33,900 nucleotides of DNA, taken from Entrophospora sp. SA101. Taxonomy: Eukaryota > Glomeromycota > Glomeromycetes > Entrophosporales > Entrophosporaceae. The notes under the pieces are model-generated. The model was not told where the DNA came from. It searched no databases and saw nothing but the letters and a program-made list of their open reading frames with translations. Each line of letters opens with the position of its first letter. Position 1 is the stretch's first letter. The position numbers were made by a program, and so were the translations under genes. The stretch lies in the NCBI GenBank assembly GCA_958430865.1, contig CAUDNR010000178.1, forward strand, positions 1 through 33,900. The letters run 5' to 3'. Of this stretch, positions 9,840 to 20,883 are shown piece after piece.

Positions 9840-10678
9840 TCAACAAAATGTCAATTTGTCTGATTCAGCACAAGAAAAAATTAAAAAATTAAGTGGTTTG
9901 CAAAGATCATTATCCCTGACATCTAAATAAATCAATTTTTCAGCTAGAGAAGAAATTTGGCAGTCTGATAAATTATTGTTTGAGCAAATAAGTTTCTTTA
10001 ATTTGTTACAATTAGTTAAGTTTAAAAGTATCAACGTTTTCTTTTGAAGCATCTGGTCCTGATGATGTTGAAACTCAGGCGGGAGGTTGCTAATGGACCT
10101 TTTACTGAATTCAATTTATTGAAAACTAAAAAAAAAAACAGATATTTCTAAAGTTATAAAAGAAATTAAAACTTTATTTATTTTAGTATTAATACCTTCT
10201 CCTTTGGATCACAAAAGGCAAGAATACCTTTACAAAAATGTTCACTCATTTGTGAAAACCAGTATAAAGTGTTGACAATTGGTTAGTTATTATTTTTCTT
10301 CTACTTTTTGTTTTTCTAGGTACTTCATAATTTTATGTTAAAGTTCTTTACCAGTTATGATTTTTCTTTCTTGGTAAATTTCATAAGTAATCATTTCTTT
10401 ATCTAAATATGTTTGCAAGGATTTAGTATCTGCTAATTTAAAAATGTAGGGCACAATTTTTTCATCTTGTCCCTTTTCAAAATACTTCTAATGGTGAATG
10501 GCAAATTTTTCAATTAATAAATTAATTTTCATAGGTAGACCATTCTGCCTGTATCACTGAAATCTAGCTAACATTTAAATTTACATTTTTCAAACTTCTT
10601 ATTTAATTCATTAATGGCTTCTTTACTTTTCTCTTGACTATCTTTTAGAAATAGTTCTTTATCATTTATATTCTTCAT
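9840..10678 (-). pseudogene. Leucine-rich repeat gene remnant
   Basis: Read on the minus strand, four coding-like pieces are visible. An N-terminal charged helix starts at ATG 10678 (Met-Lys-Asn-Ile-Asn-Asp-Lys-Glu) and is open to 10568. A piece at about 10489-10352 ends in a GTAAAG donor. A piece near 10280-10197 contains Tyr-Trp-Phe-Ser-Gln-Met and ends in a GTATTA donor. The last piece, about 10126-9840, carries leucine-rich repeats (Leu-Thr-Asn-Cys-Asn-Lys-Leu-Lys-Lys-Leu, Cys-Ser-Asn-Asn-Asn-Leu, Leu-Ile-Tyr-Leu-Asp-Val-Arg-Asp-Asn-Asp-Leu). That cadence is common in LRR genes of arbuscular mycorrhizal fungi. The pieces do not all join in frame and the LRR block is very short, so I read it as decayed. 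A spliced short gene remains possible. Confidence 0.5.
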
Positions 10679-10887
10679 AATAAATATTTTTATAATTGCC
10701 TTGTGATTTTGCATTTACAATTCCATATTACTTTGCAGCAGAAAAACACTTTATCATTATTTAAATTATGAACCTATTAGGAGAAAAACAATCTAAAGAA
10801 CAAAAATGTTCATTATGTATAAATACATAGATATTTTATAATAATAATAATAATAGATTTTTTTCAATTACAAGTTTCTATTGGTCA

Positions 10888-11406
10888 AAAATTATGACCT
10901 GATGACCTAATTACCAATGGTCATATGACCACATGACCAATTACGAAAATGGGATATGACCCCAACACTTGTCGTAATTAGTAGAGGTTGTACCTAATGA
11001 ATAATATTCATCCAGTAAAATATTTGGTTAACCGGATATTGATTTTTTTATTTATTATTATGAATAACTGATAATCAAAATCTCGTGTAATTGAAATAAA
11101 TTTTCTCATGTCCAAATAGATTCACCTCAAAAAAATGGAAGAAGAGCTATAATAGGAGAAGGTAATATATAATAACGAGAGGGGAGGAGCTCATATTTTG
11201 AAGTAAAAGGTTCCAAGAAGTCGAGCTGGATATTGAAAGATGATAATAAAAATAATTTCTGGTTTTGTCAAAGCTACTAAATACCTGCAACGTCCACCCC
11301 AAATGAAAGATTATTTAGTCAAGCTGGAAATTCAAAAAGAACAAAACTCAATCCACTTTGATTTGAAAAAATGGTTTTTTTGATTGATAATTTTGATAGA
11401 ATGTAA
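10888..11406 (+). pseudogene. hAT transposase C-terminal remnant
   Basis: At 11284-11406 the plus strand encodes Pro-Ala-Thr-Ser-Thr-Pro-Asn-Glu-Arg-Leu-Phe-Ser-Gln-Ala-Gly-Asn, the conserved hAT C-terminal dimerisation motif. Lys-Arg-Thr-Lys-Leu-Asn-Pro-Leu, an in-frame TGA and Glu-Lys-Met-Val-Phe-Leu-Ile follow, then a stop. No upstream catalytic region survives. At 10888-10974 a segment read in reverse starts CAAGTGTTGGGGTCATAT and contains the palindrome GGTCATATGACC; it may be a transposon terminus, possibly unrelated. The element is dead. Confidence 0.7.
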
Positions 11407-11658
11407 AATGATTAATAATTTTTTGTTAACAATTTTAATTATTCATACCAAATGATTATCCGGATGTTGAACGAATATTCGACCTCTAGTAATTTAGTTA
11501 ATATTAACTTTATTATTATTTAGGATTCACGATATCGCAATTAAAGTGCTATATCGTATTTAAAAGGTTATATCTCATTTAAAGTACTAGAGTGCTAGAT
11601 CGCAATGAAATGGCTACCAATTAATTAATTATATACAAGAAGCTTGAATTCGACATAT

Positions 11659-11831
11659 ACAGTAAAATTTGGTTTGACAGATAGTTTGGGAAATTTTTCC
11701 AAAAATCTGTTAAACCGAGATATCTCTATCGAAAAGGTTTTTATTAAGGTTTATTATGAACCCGTTCTTTGAACTTTATCCATAAAACCGAGATTTTAAT
11801 TAGTATCTGCCAAATCGAAATTCACTGTGTA
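11659..11831. mobile_element. Second pogo/Tigger-like relic
   Basis: Ends CAGTAAAATTTGG and, inverted, CAGTGAATTTCGATTTGG lie near TA dinucleotides at both sides. The interior is a diverged version of 8242-8413 in the same orientation (TTTTTCCAAAAATCYGTTAAA, then GAACTTTATCC, then TTTAATTAGTATCTG). Non-coding. Confidence 0.6.
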
Positions 11832-12103
11832 CTTGTAAAATAACTTTTTTGTAATAAGGTTTAAATATTAACTTAAAAACAAGCTAATAAATTAGTTTTG
11901 GTTAAATAAAACATTTCTTTATGGATTGTATTTATTTTTAATTGTTCCACAATGCTTAAAAAGGATTATAATAAGAGAATGTAATAATGATAATGATAAT
12001 AGCAATTTATTTTCATGTTAATATTATTTATCATTTGGGAAAAACGTTATAAAATAAATTCAAAAAACATTTCTCGGAAATTCAGAGAAAATTTCACAAA
12101 AAA

Positions 12104-13280
12104 ATGTTTAAAAGCATCGAAACAAAAATTATTGCAAGATGGGCTTTTAATACAAAAAATTGGATTCCTACAACTAAAGAATACGATCAATTGTTATCAC
12201 TTATACAAACTAATGAACGAGAGAAAATCAAAAAAATTAAAGTTTTAGAAAATTCAAAGTCTTCATTAATTGGAAGATTATTGATGATATTATTATTTAA
12301 TAGAATTTATGGAATTGATTATAGAGAAGTTGAATTTGATAGAACAGAATATAATAAACCTATTTTGGTAAAATGATTTTTGAAATTCTTTCTAAAATAA
12401 TAAACTGTGATTTTTTTTTTTTCCTAAAACAATAATGGTGTAATTATTTTCCAAAAAACAATTTTATTTTTATTTTTTTTTAATCAAGATTAATCCGAAA
12501 TTAAATATTTTGTGTGATTTTAATATTTCACATCATGGTGATTGGGTTGTGTTAGTTGCTGGAGAAAATTGTCGAATTGGTATTGATTTAATGAAGATCG
12601 AACAACCTAATGCTGGTTATAATGTTAAAGAATTTATTACCACATTTAAAGATCAAGTAAAAATTTTACAATTTATTTTTGATTTCGATTTATTTTCAAA
12701 AATAAGCAATATTAATAATAAAATGGTTTTTCAAAGTTTACAGAAAATGAATTTAATCTATTGGTAAATAATCAACAACGACAATACAACAAAGAGGAAG
12801 TGGAAATTCACCAATTGCAAAGATTTTATAGATTTTGGTGCTTGAAAGAAAGTTATGTTAAAGCTGTTGGAATTGGATTATATTTAGCTTTGAATTCATT
12901 TGAATTCAAATTGAATGAGAATGAAGAAAATCTCAAAATTAAAAAGGTAAATATATTATTATATAATTAATTCGTAGAATTATAATAATATGATCTAATT
13001 CGTGACTATGATATCATTGATTATTTAGAATACAAAAATTTATGTAAATAATGAATTGAAGGTTGAGTGGGGATTTGAAGAGCATTGTTTAGATGAAGAA
13101 CATTGTGTGTGCATAGCATATGATACTAATCGCAATAGTAATAATGGTGATGATAGAAAAGAAACAATTAACGAAGGTTTTGAAATAATTGAAATTCAAG
13201 ATATTTTTAATTTAACTGGTACTAAAAATAAGTTATTCACACGTAAATACAATATTGTTAATACATATAATTATGTGTAG
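12104..13280 (+). CDS. 4'-phosphopantetheinyl transferase, Lys5/AASDHPPT type
   Basis: Four exons (12104-12367, 12489-12656, 12737-12946, 13029-13280), all phase 0, give 297 residues, close to human AASDHPPT. The enzyme moves phosphopantetheine from coenzyme A to carrier-protein serines. In fungi this type activates alpha-aminoadipate reductase for lysine synthesis. Visible motifs: Phe-Asn-Ile-Ser-His-His-Gly-Asp at about residues 99-106; Gly-Ile-Asp-Leu-Met-Lys at 119-124, with Mg-binding Asp121; and Trp-Cys-Leu-Lys-Glu-Ser-Tyr-Val-Lys-Ala-Val-Gly at 178-189, with catalytic-site Glu182 and Lys186. Val-Glu-Trp-Gly-Phe-Glu-Glu near residue 225 also fits AASDHPPT. Intron 2 falls inside the segment that joins Phe-Lys-Asp-Gln to Phe-Thr-Glu-Asn-Glu. 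The protein is likely cytosolic, with no signal peptide. The next gene, transcribed the same way, begins about 385 bp downstream. Confidence 0.93.
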
Positions 13281-13387
13281 TGTTTATTTAATACATAAAT
13301 TTTTAAGCAAACCAATTATTTATTTTATTTATTTTTAATTTATTAATTGAGAGAAAGAACATGAGAGAAGGGATTCGTCGAAAAAGC

Positions 13388-13541
13388 GGCAATAAATTTA
13401 AATTTTTGCCAAATTGGGGAATTATTAACGTTACACGGCTTATTAGTTTTTAATTAAACGGTGGATCAATTTTTTAAAGTATTAAGTTGTTTATTAAATT
13501 AATCATACGTAAGATAGATGAACGAAAAAGAATATATAAAT
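13388..13541. repeat. 154-bp segment duplicated beside the assembly gap
   Basis: This stretch between the PPTase stop and the chitin deacetylase start recurs in the same orientation at 21860-22013 with a constant offset of 8472. Here it is ordinary intergenic DNA. The second copy starts exactly where the Ns end and runs into the inverted arm. Confidence 0.95.
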
Positions 13542-13664
13542 AAAAATTTATATAAATATGTTGTTTACTTTGAGTTTTATGTCCCTTGATTTTATTTTAT
13601 TTTAATTTTTTTTTAATTCGAAGAATATATAAATAAAATTAATTTTTAAAAAGAAAAAAACAAA

Positions 13665-15651
13665 ATGCTGCTGCCGAATAAAATTTCTTTAGTTATATTG
13701 TGCACGACCACTTTATTTGGATTCATTATAAATAATTTTGATAATAACAGTCGAGTAGAAGCTGCTTATGCTTGTGACGCTTCTCTATGTAAAGCTCCTG
13801 ATTGCTTCTGCGCCACGCAGACACCTCCTGGCGGTCTAACGCTGGATAAAACACCACAATTTGTGCTTTTAACTTTTGGTAAAAAACTTTTTAGTTACAA
13901 TGTTCATTCTTTTCATTTAACCGCCATTATATTAATAATCATTGTTGATTTTTAGACGATTCAATTCAAGACCGAAGTGTGAAAGGTAGATATTTTGAAA
14001 ATATCGTCAAATTTACGCGCTATTTTTATTAATTGAAAATTTAAAAAAATCTCTTAACTTTTAAAAAAAATTAAAGTTGCGTATGATCTTATTGGAGAAA
14101 GAAAAAACCCAAATGGGTAATTATAATTATTTAACAAATTTTTTTTAATTTGATTTATTTTTAACATTGATTGTTGTCTATATATAGATGTCCCATTAAG
14201 ACAACATTTTACGTGAGTATAAATTATACAGATTTTTCTTTAGTATCAGAATGGTATGCAAAAGGTCATGAAGTCGCTGATCATACAATGACTCATAACG
14301 AAAAACCACCAGATCCATCAAGTAAGTTTTTAATAATCACCACCAGCATCTTCCTAATTAATAATATATTTACGAATCCATTAATTTTTTTTTAACAATA
14401 AAAAAAAAACCAGAGGAAATAATTGGATGTAAAAAAGCCTTGAATGCGTTTGCTGGCATACCAAATGGCAAAATTAGTGGATTCCGTAACCCTTTTCTTG
14501 ATTGGACACCAAAAGTGTTTGACGTTTTAGCAACAAATGGATTCGCTTATGACACATCAACTACTTCATTGGCCGCAGATGATACTTGGCCTTACACATT
14601 AGATTATGGTTTATATAATGACTGTGATAAAGGCTTTTGCGACACTGTAAAACATCCCGGATTATTTGAAATTCCCATGTCTAGTCTTATTGGTAATTAT
14701 ACAGGAAACAGTCAGTTTTGTTTGCTTGTTAATGATTGAAAATTTACAAAATTAAAAAAAAATTCATTTAATAGATGAGAAAAGTCTTCCACATTTGATG
14801 GATCCAACGCTTGATGGCACACCAGATCAAGTAATGACTTGGTTGAAAGATAACTTTAATCGTCATGCAAAACAAGGAAAAACTCCATTTGGTAATTATT
14901 TTGATATAATAATAATAAAGTACATAGATAAATATTATTATTCATATTTACCAAATAATGTTTGTTTGTTTATTATATAGGTGTTTACCTACATCCAGTT
15001 CAATTATCCGAAATCCCCGGAAGACCAAGCCCTGAACCATCTATCAAAATGCTTAAAGAATTTTTCGATTGGGCATTAACTCAACCAAATGTCTGGTTTG
15101 TTACCAATCAACAATTACTTCAATGGATGAAAAATCCAGTGCCAGCTGATCAACTTAAAGACTATGCGCCATTCAAATGTCAAACACCAAATGTAGGAAA
15201 AGAAATATGTAACGGATTAGATGATGATAAAAATGGTCAGGCGGATGATGGATTAAAGGAATCTTGTAATTTTGATATTGCTGTTTGGAGTACGTGTTAC
15301 GGGTGTCCTAAGGTTCAACCAACTGTGGATAATCCTGTGCCTGATTCAACAAATCCCAAACGTTATCGTGTACCAACTACGTGTGATACTCTTTGGTGGG
15401 ATCCTATTGAAAACAAATGTTTGTGTAGTACACCAGAATGTAGTTACACTGATCAAAGCAAGATTCCTAATGATGTTAACTCTAATGCTAGTAGCAGCAA
15501 TAATATCACCACCACACCTAGTGCTACACCTTCTAACAATAGTAATAATCCTCAAAATACTACAAGTGATTCTACAATTATATTTGCAAATACTAGTTTA
15601 ATAATTTTTATCCAATTATCATTATTATCATTATTCACGGGGTTTTTTTAA
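13665..15651 (+). CDS. GPI-anchored chitin/polysaccharide deacetylase (CE4)
   Basis: Seven exons (13665-13878, 13956-13985, 14077-14116, 14188-14321, 14414-14692, 14775-14891, 14981-15651) keep phase and give 494 residues. CE4 enzymes remove N-acetyl groups from chitin at the cell surface. An N-terminal hydrophobic signal (about 8-25) ends near Ala-Ala. The NodB fold shows Thr-Phe-Asp-Asp (catalytic and metal Asp 72-73), metal-binding His-Thr-Met-Thr-His (127-131), Gly-Phe-Arg-Asn-Pro-Phe (Arg164) and Leu-His-Pro (His276). A Cys-rich segment precedes the fold (Cys-Asp-Ala-Ser-Leu-Cys), as in chitin deacetylase-like proteins of animals and early fungi. After the fold, Cys-Asn-Gly-Leu-Asp-Asp-Asp-Lys-Asn-Gly near residue 350 resembles a MopE-type acidic metal-binding motif. 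A Ser/Thr/Asn-rich stretch and a hydrophobic C-terminus fit a GPI anchor. Exons 2 and 3 are very small. Substrate is inferred. Confidence 0.9.
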
Positions 15652-15894
15652 ATAGATAGTAATAATAATAAATAAATTAATTAATTAATTAATATAGACT
15701 TTTTTATGTCTTATTTTTTTTAGAAATTTAATTATTTTTTAACTTAGAATTAATTTAATTGTGATTTCTAGAATATTTATAAATATTTACAACTTTTCAC
15801 TTTTACATTCCTAAAAAAACCAAACTATAAAAATTAATAAATTAATTGTAGTAATATAATAATGAAAAAATTAAAAGTAACAAATATATATATT

Positions 15895-17227
15895 TTAAAC
15901 AAATGATTTTCTTGTTAAAGCTGGTGGTTGTAATATATGTATATGTTCATCCCAAGCACAAGTAGCAATTTGACCCTCCACATACAAATTAAAATCCAAT
16001 CCTAATACAAATTCAGTGTGTGCATCATAAACTTCGATTAAAGGATTAGACAAACTTGTATTCCACAGTTTCATTGTCATATCATATGACACACTTCCAA
16101 TGATATTACCATCATGTGGTGAACACTTAACTCTTCTTACAGCATACTCATGACCCATCAAACACATAACCTCTCTATTGGGAAACCTTAGATCCCATAG
16201 CTTGATGATTTTATCAACTGAACCTGTCACAAATTGATTTTCTTGATATTTGTTCCAGTCCAATGAAAGTATTTCATTCAAGTGTCCATGAATTGTTTGA
16301 ACAGATTTTGTTGGAACTTTTGTATCCCATATTTTTATTAACCGATCACCAGATACTGATCCAAATATATCAGGATTATATGGTGACCATATTGTACTAT
16401 ATACACAGTTTGTATGTTCATTATATGTTAATATTGATTGCCTTAATTCAGGCCTCCACTAATCAATAAATCAAATAAATTAGAGGAAAAAGTTTTAAAT
16501 CTATTTTTTTTTTGAAAAATCTAGATTAAATAAATACCAATTTAATAGAACTATCCCATGATCCACTAATAAAACAATCTTTTTTTATTAAATTCCAATT
16601 CACTGAAAAAACTTCTCTAGAATGTTCATGCCAATTCATTATAGGAAATTCCTTTATTTTTTTTAAAAAACAAAAAGAAATTAAAGCAGTCGAGGAGGAA
16701 AGAAATTAAAGAATTAAAGAAAGTGAGAGAAAAGTAAAGTAATAATAACGATAATGCTATTTTAAAGATTATACCATAAGGGTTATATCCCATAATTTAA
16801 TTGATCCATCTCCACTAGCTGTTACGATTTGATGTTCATTTAATTCGCTCCAACAACAATCAAATAATCCATCTTGAGTGTCATAACTAAATCAAATATG
16901 CAATTACTAAAATATTCATTCAAATCAAAACATTAAAAAATTTTTTTTGTCGATATATGCAGTACATGATCATCTCACAATCTTACAATTTTTCAAGGTC
17001 AATTCCATTCGGCCCAACTCCGGTATTAATAATAAATAATCTACCATTACCAACCAATCCAAAATTTGCTGCTGTCACGCATGCCATTTTATTCTCAAAA
17101 AATGGACTAAATTGTAACTAGAAATTTTATATTATTTTTCAAATTAATAATCTTAAAACTAAAGTGAGTTATTTTATTTATAACTAACCGAGTACCCATT
17201 AAAGCCTTCGGTTTTAAATTTCAACAT
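15895..17227 (-). CDS. PEX7: PEX7, peroxisomal PTS2 receptor
   Basis: Five exons on the minus strand (17227-17189, 17117-16987, 16886-16775, 16651-16538, 16458-15895) keep phase and give 319 residues; human PEX7 has 323. PEX7 is a cytosolic WD40 beta-propeller that binds type 2 peroxisomal targeting signals and carries cargo to the import machinery. Diagnostic stretches: [48 protein letters not shown]; and His-Thr-Glu-Phe-Val-Leu-Gly-Leu-Asp near the end. The start exon codes only 13 residues and agrees with the family N-terminus. The gene is convergent with the deacetylase, about 245 bp apart. Confidence 0.95.
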
Positions 17228-17342
17228 TCTGTTGCAAGATATATGTATATATATATATATATTTTTTAGATTTTCACAAAAATTACGTTACACGTTATTT
17301 GTCTCACTTGATGTCATGATGAAATAGCTAAAATAAAATGCG

Positions 17343-18424
17343 ATGGAAATTAATCGTTGTCATGTAGATGGATGTAAAAAAGTTGTCGACATCCAAGCAA
17401 ATGTTCAATCCATATACCTTAGATGAAGAAGAAAAATCCAATAATATTCTTAGAAAATCCAACATTCTAAACGCAATAGATATATAATTTGTTCTCCTAC
17501 GGAAACATAATATCTAATGGTTGTGTATCTCCTTTAGAATTGATTCTATAACAATGATCCGAAAGAATGACCTATCTGAAGTTGAACATACGTTCCGCAA
17601 TATCGTTCCTTTGCTGGATGCAATGATAGGAAAAGATTGCTATTTTTGGGCAAAATAGTAAGTAAATTGTACAAATATAAAATATCTTGTTTTTATTATA
17701 ATCATTATTACCTTTTATTTAGCGGTGAACAATCACTGGAAGCAACCGCCATACGCCGAAATAAAGAAAGAGACCCAAACGACCGTGCATGAATTGGATT
17801 TAAGGTGGACGCAAATTTTGAATATCAGAATTTAGTTCGACTCCAGTTATTGGCTGTTTAGAAGTTTCTGGTGGTCTTCCACGTTGTTCACTATCTAAAG
17901 AGTGAGGAGATACTCTTAACTTGGATTAGAGCTCCGGGACTTATGGGTGATTGCAGGAGATCATTTGACGGGTGTAGATATAAGTGAATTGGTATTGTGG
18001 GGTCTGATAGTGGTTGGTAAGCATTATAATTTAAAAATACGAACAATTTTATGATATACTGCAATTTATAAGTAAATATATAAATACTAAATCAAAATGG
18101 AAGCTAGGTCGCAAGATTCGGGTGTATGCTTTTGCCTCTTCCGGTTTCCTGTTTCATTTGATTTTGATGTATGAGGCTTTACTCCCTTCTTCTCGTGAAG
18201 ACCTATATAATTTGGAACTTGCATATCTCTTATTAAAGGAATACAAAAAGAAGTTAGATGAAATGAAAAATATGCTTATTGAACTCAGTAAGAAGAAGGT
18301 TAAGCTAGTTACCAGAAAGAGAAATTTAGAGAAACCAATGGGAGATAAATTAATAAAGAAACCAAAAATTATAAGTACACCTGAGAAAGCACAAAATAAG
18401 CAAACAATTTTTCCTTATCATTAA
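17343..18424 (+). pseudogene. Broken member of an orphan fungal family
   Basis: Coding pieces in order: a short start at 17343 with Cys-x4-Cys; an exon 17538-17657 (Ile-Arg-Lys-Asn-Asp-Leu-Ser-Glu-Val-Glu) spliced by GTAAGT and a TTTAG acceptor to 17723, reading Tyr-Gly-Glu-Gln-Ser-Leu-Glu-Ala and Asn-Asp-Arg-Ala; then a TGA and Ile-Gly-Phe-Lys-Val-Asp. A frameshift near 17825 moves the continuation Leu-Glu-Val-Ser-Gly-Gly-Leu-Pro to another frame, followed by stops. A last piece to 18424 begins around Arg-Lys-Ile-Arg-Val-Tyr-Ala-Phe-Ala and ends in a basic, coiled-coil-like tail. From memory this order resembles a large orphan family in Rhizophagus genomes; I know no function. Several stops and at least one frameshift support a pseudogene. 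Confidence 0.6.
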
Positions 18425-18998
18425 TAATTGTATTGCAAAATCATGATCATGAAATTTATATTAATGAGTTATATTTTTAGTTACTTTATTGCATGATTTT
18501 TTTCTTGGCAAAGTGATTGATATTACAGATGCTAATAAAAAAAATGTATTATAAGATATAGATTATATATTAAACACTTATTTGCAATAGTTTTATATTA
18601 TGAATTGATTATTGGTCGAAAATTTTAAATGCTTGATTATGAAATTCTTGATTTTTTGAATTCTTTCAGGAATAACTATTTCTGGTTTTCCATTATATCA
18701 TACCCCAAGTAAATACGATTATATATGTGAAATTGAGATTAATAATAAATTCAGAAAAAAGATGTCTATGCATATAATAAAAATATAGTTAGGGGATATT
18801 AGATGTGTTGATGATGAATATATTAATGACTTGCAAATTTTTATTTTATTAATGTGAATTAGAATAGAATATTTTTTACATTATTAATTATTATTATGAA
18901 TGTTGTAATAAACATGCACACATCAGTGGTGATAAATATGTGTTATTCATTATGCTCAAGGAAAGGATCAAATGACAATATAAACAAAAGGTCTGTAC
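18425..18998. other. AT-rich stretch, no gene seen
   Basis: No frame, repeat or RNA signal that I can support between the orphan-family pseudogene and the MITE-like element at 18999. Confidence 0.5.
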
Positions 18999-19254
18999 CA
19001 TAGTTGTTAGCCAAAATTGCTTCTCTTAGTAAATGATTGTCGCCGAATTCAAAGTGCCGAAATAGTTTTTCATAGTAGCCAGAATTAATTTTATTAGTGG
19101 CCAAAATTATATCCTAAATTATTTGAATTCTTTGGCTCATTAGCCAAAATGCTGTGTGGTTTTTTTATGTCCATTAATATAGAGAATATGGAAAAGCCAA
19201 AATGTTGCCAAAATATTTGGAAAATGCAGAAATGATTTCGGCTAACAACTATAG
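18999..19254. mobile_element. MITE-like element with ~26-bp imperfect inverted ends
   Basis: The left end CATAGTTGTTAGCCAAAAT continues TGCTTC. The right end read inward is CTATAGTTGTTAGCCGAAAT followed by CATTTC. Both the outer 15 bases and the inner TTC are shared. The interior repeats GCCAAAA at least five times. It is about 255 bp and codes for nothing credible. No target duplication is obvious. It lies 175 bp upstream of the transposase-like frame, but no second copy of the ends is seen on the far side of that frame. Confidence 0.55.
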
Positions 19255-19428
19255 AAAAATTATAGAAACCATTTTTATTAAAATTATTGTTAATGAAAAT
19301 AAAATATTGCAAATATTCATTAATTTTTTGCCTTTTGTTCTTTCTCTCATTTCAATTTTAAAAAACCTACAAAGTGAACATAAAACTATATATATAGGAT
19401 TACCCATATATGAAAAGTAATAAATGCA

Positions 19429-20667
19429 ATGGTTCTAATGAATAACAAAAAAGCAATTGATTTTTTAGAAAAGAGATGTAAATGTGGTTGCTCTTCAAGA
19501 ATTCCCAAAGAACAATTTTCAGAATTAAGAGAATCCTTTCAGACTCTTTCCAAGTTTGAACAAGACATATTTTTAATGGCTCAACTTAAGGCAATGGATG
19601 GTGGATCAATAAGTACTAGTAGACGTCTTAAAAAGAAAATTAGATCTAATAAAAGAACTTTCTATCATTGGGATCACAATACACCTCTTTGTCAAGAAAC
19701 TTATCTTAATATGTTGGGAATTGGTAGGACTTATTTTGAAAATATCAGAAATCATCTAATAAACAATGGTATTCTGCTAAGAATTCATGGTAATATTAAA
19801 AGAATGCCTCAATGAAAGACTAAAATAGTGATTGACAAAAGTGTTGCAGAAGTAGTAAAGAATTTTCTAGAAAATTATGCAGAAGTCCGTGACTTACCAA
19901 GTCCAGGAAGAAGTTTCAATAGAATAACTCAATCAATTATATTTTTGCCAGCTGAAATGAGTTATAAATCAGTAAATAGAGATTTTCTGGCTGGTCTAGA
20001 AGAGGATAATAATTTGAAATCCTTAAAATATGATGCCTTCAGAAAATTATGACATCAATTGACACCAGAGATTCAAATTATGAGTCCCAGGACTGACTTG
20101 TGTGATACTTGTCAACATTTTCAAAATGGTTTACATTACAATGCTCACCAAGAGGAAGAGGCTAAAGATTTACTCAAAAGATTTAAAGAACATCTGTCCA
20201 AGGCAAGATTAGAAAGAAATTATTATAATAAAAACACCAAATTAGCAGAAGAACAAAGAAAATTAGTTGATCAAAATTATTCAAAGGGTAAAACACAATA
20301 TTGCAGTATTGATGCTACTGCTCATTACAGTTATGATTGAGCCCAAAATGTTCATATGCCACATTCAGATCAACAAGTAAGTAAAATTTATTACCTTAGT
20401 CCATGTAAAGTCCATTTATTTGGTATTCAAGATGAAGCAGTAAGGGAACAAATTAATTGTGTTCTTGATGAAGATGAAATCATAGGAAAAGGTCCTAATG
20501 GCACTCTTAGTATGATTTTTGATGGAATTAAGAAATTGAACAAAGGTGAAAAACATTTAAAGATTACTTTTGATAATGCTGGGGGACAAAATAAAAATAA
20601 TGTAACAATTTGATTTTATTTGTATTGTAAAATAGTAAATTATAAATCATGGGAAACGAACATATAA
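19429..20667 (+). pseudogene. Transposase-like frame (DUF7869-type RNase-H fold) interrupted only by TGA
   Basis: One continuous frame from ATG 19429 to TAA 20665 is broken by four TGA codons (19813, 20050, 20338, 20611) and by no TAA or TAG. The N-terminal part has Cys-Lys-Cys-Gly-Cys. The middle has Pro-Arg-Thr-Asp-Leu-Cys-Asp-Thr-Cys-Gln, a zinc-binding signature of this family. The C-terminal part has an Asp-Ala-Thr-Ala-His-Tyr-Ser-Tyr-Asp strand, Gly-Lys-Gly-Pro-Asn-Gly-Thr and Asp-Asn-Ala-Gly-Gly-Gln-Asn-Lys-Asn-Asn, the hallmark of a DDE/RNase-H-like domain in uncharacterised, probably transposon-derived proteins. The TGA codons at 20050 and 20611 fall where I recall a Trp in relatives; those at 19813 and 20338 are compatible with Trp or another aromatic residue. 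The family C-terminus after 20667 is missing. Under the standard code it is a pseudogene. Confidence 0.75.
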
Positions 20668-20883
20668 ATCGGAAATGATTTACGAAGTTACACGCAAATA
20701 AAATCGGAAAAACTGATCAAGTGATCAAAACAGTTAAATTTATTCAAACACCCATAAAATAATTGACTCACGGAAATATTGGAAATATAAATATTCCAAC
20801 ATTCTAAAATGTAACGAATTACAAAGTCTCAGAATAATATTTAAACGAAAGAATTTTACATGACTCATGTTGACTAGAAATTA
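20668..20883. other. Short non-coding stretch before the gap
   Basis: AT-rich sequence with repeated AAATCGGAAA and GATCAAGTGATCAA strings; no gene or transposon end identified. Confidence 0.4.

Noticed and set aside
15272..15601. 109-residue frame inside the last deacetylase exon
   Set aside because: An out-of-frame shadow of the well-supported deacetylase coding sequence.
17343..18424. An intact multi-exon gene model for the orphan-family locus
   Set aside because: Plausible splice sites exist for the first intron, but stop codons and a frameshift within conserved blocks cannot be removed by introns of normal size.
19429..20613. Four separate small genes in a row
   Set aside because: All four pieces lie in one frame and together follow the order of one transposase-like protein; they are one frame cut by TGA codons.
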